A model generated the notes under the pieces. It did not search any database. It was not told the origin of the DNA and saw nothing but the letters and a program-made list of their open reading frames with translations. DNA of 8,717 bases, taken from assembly GCA_017881545.1 (NCBI GenBank), contig JADGQU010000076.1, forward strand, positions 1 to 8,717, written 5' to 3'. The stretch comes from Gemmatimonadaceae bacterium (GTDB taxonomy: Bacteria > Gemmatimonadota > Gemmatimonadetes > Gemmatimonadales > Gemmatimonadaceae). A program made the position numbers and the translations under genes. Below are positions 6,657 through 8,717 of the stretch, in pieces (position 1 is the stretch's first letter; each line of letters opens with the position of its first letter).

Positions 6657-7253
6657 TCAACTGACGTGGTGCACCGGATGATTGGGATGCCGGTTCTCGA
6701 GATCCTCGAGATGGTGCAGGGTCTCTTCCCCGTAGAAGATCCGGATGTACTTCGCCTGGGTCGGCGTCAGGCGCCGCACAGCCCAGCTCAGATGCACGAA
6801 GTGCGGCTCGACCGGCGCGTGCATCGGGTGCATGCCGATCTCCTGCGGCAGGTTGTTCGCCTTCCGGGTGTTGCAAGGGCTGCAGGCGGTAACGACGTTG
6901 GTCCAGTCGTTCGCGCCCCCGCGGGACAGCGGAATCAGGTGGTCGCGCGTGAGTGACTCGCGCGGCTTGAGCTCGATCTGAAGGCGTCCGCAGTACTGGC
7001 AGCGGTAGCGGTCGCGCGCGAACAGGAAGGTGTTCGTCACCTGCCGGCGGAAACGACGCGGCACGTGGATGAAGCGCATGAGTCGGATCACCGCGGGGCG
7101 AGGAAGCGTCAACCTCTCGGAGCGAATCACGCGATCAGCATCTGCCTCGACGATCTCAGCCTTTCCATCGATGACCAGCCGCAACGCACGGCGTAGCGGG
7201 ACCATCGTCAACGGCTCAAACGAAGCATTCAGTGCCAGACAACCAACGATCAA
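6657..7253 (-). CDS. HNH endonuclease family protein
   Basis: From the TTG at 7253 this is a 198-residue protein. The N-terminal segment (VGCLALNASFEPL and the following RRALRLVIDGKAEIVEAD) is typical of a widespread stand-alone bacterial HNH group. The nuclease core lies at about residues 80-135. Its zinc knuckles are C85/C88 (CQYC) and C124/C127 (CSPC), with the catalytic D104-H105 in LTRDHLIPLSRGG, N119 in WTNVVTAC and N128 after the second knuckle. It should be a metal-dependent DNA endonuclease. The physiological target of this group is unknown, and there is no methylase or specificity subunit nearby to suggest restriction. The frame continues upstream to an ATG at 7316. I chose TTG because AGGAGG sits 5 bases before it and family members begin close to the VGCLALNASFEPL segment. 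It is convergent with the kinase operon. Confidence 0.9.
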   Translation of the reverse strand: MIVGCLALNASFEPLTMVPLRRALRLVIDGKAEIVEADADRVIRSERLTLPRPAVIRLMRFIHVPRRFRRQVTNTFLFARDRYRCQYCGRLQIELKPRESLTRDHLIPLSRGGANDWTNVVTACSPCNTRKANNLPQEIGMHPMHAPVEPHFVHLSWAVRRLTPTQAKYIRIFYGEETLHHLEDLENRHPNHPVHHVS

Positions 7254-7256
7254 GCA

Positions 7257-7264
7257 CTCCTCCT
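7257..7264 (-). promoter_or_regulatory. strong ribosome binding site fixing the TTG start of the HNH gene
   Basis: On the minus strand AGGAGGAG precedes TTG at 7253, with 5 bases between AGGAGG and the start codon. Directly upstream, bases 7265-7279 can form a 5-bp GC hairpin (GGGCG/CGCCC) that abuts the site and might affect its accessibility. Confidence 0.7.
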
Positions 7265-7280
7265 GGGCGAAACCCGCCCA

Positions 7281-7286
7281 AATATA
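7281..7286 (-). promoter_or_regulatory. candidate -10 element for the HNH gene
   Basis: Minus-strand TATATT stands out in GC-rich sequence about 28 bases upstream of the TTG start. No convincing -35 hexamer is found at standard spacing. It would give the gene its own transcript, separate from ilvE. Confidence 0.3.
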
Positions 7287-7380
7287 CAACTCGTGCAAGA
7301 AACCCCGAGGGCGCACGCACTCCCTATGCGACGATCAGCTCGTGTCGCTCGTTACCCGTTCTGCCCGAAACCTCGATGTT

Positions 7381-7422
7381 CGCGCCAATCTGCGCGCCCT
7401 GATAGATGGCTAGATTGGCGCG
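7381..7422 (-). terminator. 11-bp perfect inverted repeat across the ilvE stop, possible terminator
   Basis: CGCGCCAATCT (7381-7391) and AGATTGGCGCG (7412-7422) are exact reverse complements separated by 20 bases. The right arm overlaps the ilvE TAG stop at 7410-7412. There is no T-run after the stem on the minus strand, so a classical intrinsic terminator is uncertain. It may instead stabilise the 3' end. Confidence 0.4.
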
Positions 7423-8414
7423 GCCGACATGTCAACGACCGGCTCCCGGGAGACCTTCCCGCGCGCTGTCGCCGATGCGCTTTTGCGCACAGGAACCGGC
7501 GTCAGCCAGCCGTGACGGTCTTCGATCGTCCCGGTGGCGATACCCATGTACTCTCGCTGTATCTCCAGCGTGAGCAAGCCGGGCTTGCCTGTGCCGACCT
7601 GAATGCGATCCACCGACCGGATCGGCGTTATTTCGGCGGCGGTTCCCGTGAAGAACAGCTCGTCGGCGATATAAAGCATCTCGCGCGGAATCGATCCTTC
7701 CACGACTTCGATCTCCATGTCTTTAGCGATGCGCAGAACGGAATCGCGGGTAATTCCGTTCAGAATCCCGGAGCTGATCGTGGACGTGAACAACTTGCCG
7801 TCGCGCACCAGGAAGAGATTCTCCCCGCTTCCTTCCGACACGAGGCCGAAGGAATCGAGCATGATGCCTTCGACGTAGTTGTCGACGCGGGCTTGCATCT
7901 TGGAGAGCTGGCCGTTGAGATAGTTTCCGCCCGCTTTCGCGAGTGACGGGAACGTGTCGGGAGCGGGCCGTCTCCAGCTCGATACGCACACGTCGGCGCC
8001 GTTCTTGAGCGCATCGGTGCCCAGGTACGTGCCCCAGGTCCACGGAATGATGAAGACCTCGAGCGGAGTGTCGTGAGGAAGCACGCCCATCTGCTCGCCG
8101 GTTCGGAGAGCAACCGGTCGCAGGTAGCAATGCGGTAATTCATTTTCGGCGACTGTGTCGACCGCGGCCCTCGACATTTCGTCGATCGAGTACTTGAGGG
8201 GCATGCGGTAAATCTTGCACGAATCCGCGAACCGCCTCATGTGGGCGCCGAGTCGGAAGACCGCGGGCCCATCGGGGGTCTCGTAGCAACGGATACCCTC
8301 GAATACGCTCGATCCGTAGTGGACGACGTGACTCATCACGTGAATCGTCGCGTCTTCCCAATCCACGAACTTGCCGTCGCGCCAGATACGGTGGTGGTTG
8401 TCTACTGCCGGCAT
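7410..8414 (-). CDS. ilvE: branched-chain amino acid aminotransferase (class IV)
   Basis: This 334-residue PLP enzyme transfers the amino group between glutamate and the 2-oxo acids of valine, leucine and isoleucine in the cytoplasm, the last step of their synthesis. Visible family features are HVVHYGSSVFEGIRCY (30-44), YLRPVALRTGEQMGV (97-111), the PLP-binding lysine K160 in SLAKAGGNYLNGQLSK, SEGSGENLFLVRDG (193-206), GILNGITRDSVLRIA (216-230) and the phosphate-binding FFTGTAAEITPI (254-265). The usual family length is about 300-310. Here about 25 extra residues after GWLTPVPV are rich in Ala, Arg and Lys. The ATG at 8414 is preceded by AAGGAA about 10 bases upstream. The gap to the upstream partial gene (8415-8601) holds only a weak TATCTT -10-like site and no recognisable RNA leader or T-box. 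Neighbours on the same strand are not other branched-chain pathway genes. Confidence 0.95.
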   Translation of the reverse strand: MPAVDNHHRIWRDGKFVDWEDATIHVMSHVVHYGSSVFEGIRCYETPDGPAVFRLGAHMRRFADSCKIYRMPLKYSIDEMSRAAVDTVAENELPHCYLRPVALRTGEQMGVLPHDTPLEVFIIPWTWGTYLGTDALKNGADVCVSSWRRPAPDTFPSLAKAGGNYLNGQLSKMQARVDNYVEGIMLDSFGLVSEGSGENLFLVRDGKLFTSTISSGILNGITRDSVLRIAKDMEIEVVEGSIPREMLYIADELFFTGTAAEITPIRSVDRIQVGTGKPGLLTLEIQREYMGIATGTIEDRHGWLTPVPVRKSASATARGKVSREPVVDMSAAPI

Positions 8415-8601
8415 TGAGTCGGGCTTCCTTCAGAGTGGAGCTTCAAGATACCGCGCGACCACCATTCTTCGCTACGGCCCCTGGGGTGCAGCGGCTTACG
8501 TTGCGGCGCTCACAGGCCACACGAATCCCAAAGCAGGGAGCTGGCGGCGAACTACGCTGACTCGCTCGGTGCTTCCATACAGGCGCTTGGAGTCGTGCGG
8601 A

Positions 8602-8717
8602 TCAGGATCTCGCTGCCCAGGCGGCGAGATCCTGCCCGATTTTGCTAACGCGGTCAGAAAGAGACTTGTCAGCCGCCAGAACCCGTCCCCGATCCACCAG
8701 CACACGTCCGCGCACCG
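8602..8717 (-). CDS. C-terminal end of an amidohydrolase-like protein (5' part outside window)
   Basis: The final 37 codons before a TGA at 8604-8602 are visible, reading VRGRVLVDRGRVLAADKSL and then a helical tail ending AAWAARS. The VRG.VLVD.GRVLA pattern is a common last beta-strand pair of amidohydrolase-superfamily enzymes such as dihydroorotase, hydantoinase or MtaD-type deaminases, where it returns to the small beta-sandwich domain. The substrate cannot be inferred from this fragment. Codon use is GC-rich at third positions, as in the neighbouring genes, which supports this frame over the competing one. It lies upstream of ilvE on the same strand with a 187-base gap. Confidence 0.5.
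   Translation of the reverse strand, partial: VRGRVLVDRGRVLAADKSLSDRVSKIGQDLAAWAARS
8603..8634 (-). terminator. strong hairpin overlapping the stop of the partial amidohydrolase-like gene
   Basis: CAGGATCTCGC (8603-8613) pairs perfectly with GCGAGATCCTG (8624-8634). The stem extends by two more pairs past one mismatch to a 4-base loop. One arm includes part of the TGA stop codon. No T-run follows on the minus strand. It is terminator-like, but it may be a 3'-end stability structure. Confidence 0.45.

Noticed and set aside
6657..7253. HNH gene as part of a restriction or phage-defence island
   Set aside because: No methyltransferase, helicase, integrase or other defence gene is present, and its neighbours are housekeeping genes of similar composition.
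8496..8705. 69-codon minus-strand open frame
   Set aside because: It competes with the amidohydrolase-like frame, has Trp/Arg-rich composition without family resemblance, and runs through the hairpin and non-coding gap.

Overview
The window is GC-rich, tightly packed bacterial DNA. Its gene repertoire (an NYN/LOTUS nuclease, a compact NtrY/NtrX-like operon, an outer-membrane barrel and a DUF4390-like secreted protein) points to a Gram-negative with an outer membrane. From remembered family sequences I favour a Gemmatimonadota-like soil lineage. That placement is inference, because no rRNA or other marker gene is present.

Left part: a minus-strand NYN-type nuclease carries an OST-HTH/LOTUS domain and an Arg/Gly/Asp-rich tail, and it runs off the left edge. 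A short divergent intergenic region separates it from a plus-strand operon. That region holds a palindromic -10-like element just ahead of an apparently near-leaderless start.

Centre (1328-6410): five plus-strand genes are packed end to end. They are a membrane histidine kinase, a 100-residue membrane/coiled-coil protein, an NtrC-family sigma54 activator, an outer-membrane beta-barrel with an Omp85-like motif, and a secreted DUF4390-like protein. Stop-to-start gaps are 1, 0 and 7 bases between the first four genes. The layout suggests an envelope-linked NtrYX-type signalling unit whose output or input involves the cell envelope.

The convergent gap after the operon (6407-6656) is filled by a composite repeat. 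It has two tandem units with a variable CAACTG hexamer run, plus a perfect 28-bp inverted copy.

Right part (minus strand, read right to left): the C-terminal end of an amidohydrolase-like protein, a branched-chain aminotransferase (ilvE), and an HNH endonuclease with a TTG start set by a strong ribosome binding site. Inverted repeats overlap the stop codons of both the amidohydrolase-like gene and ilvE. I saw no tRNA, rRNA, CRISPR array, transposase or riboswitch.
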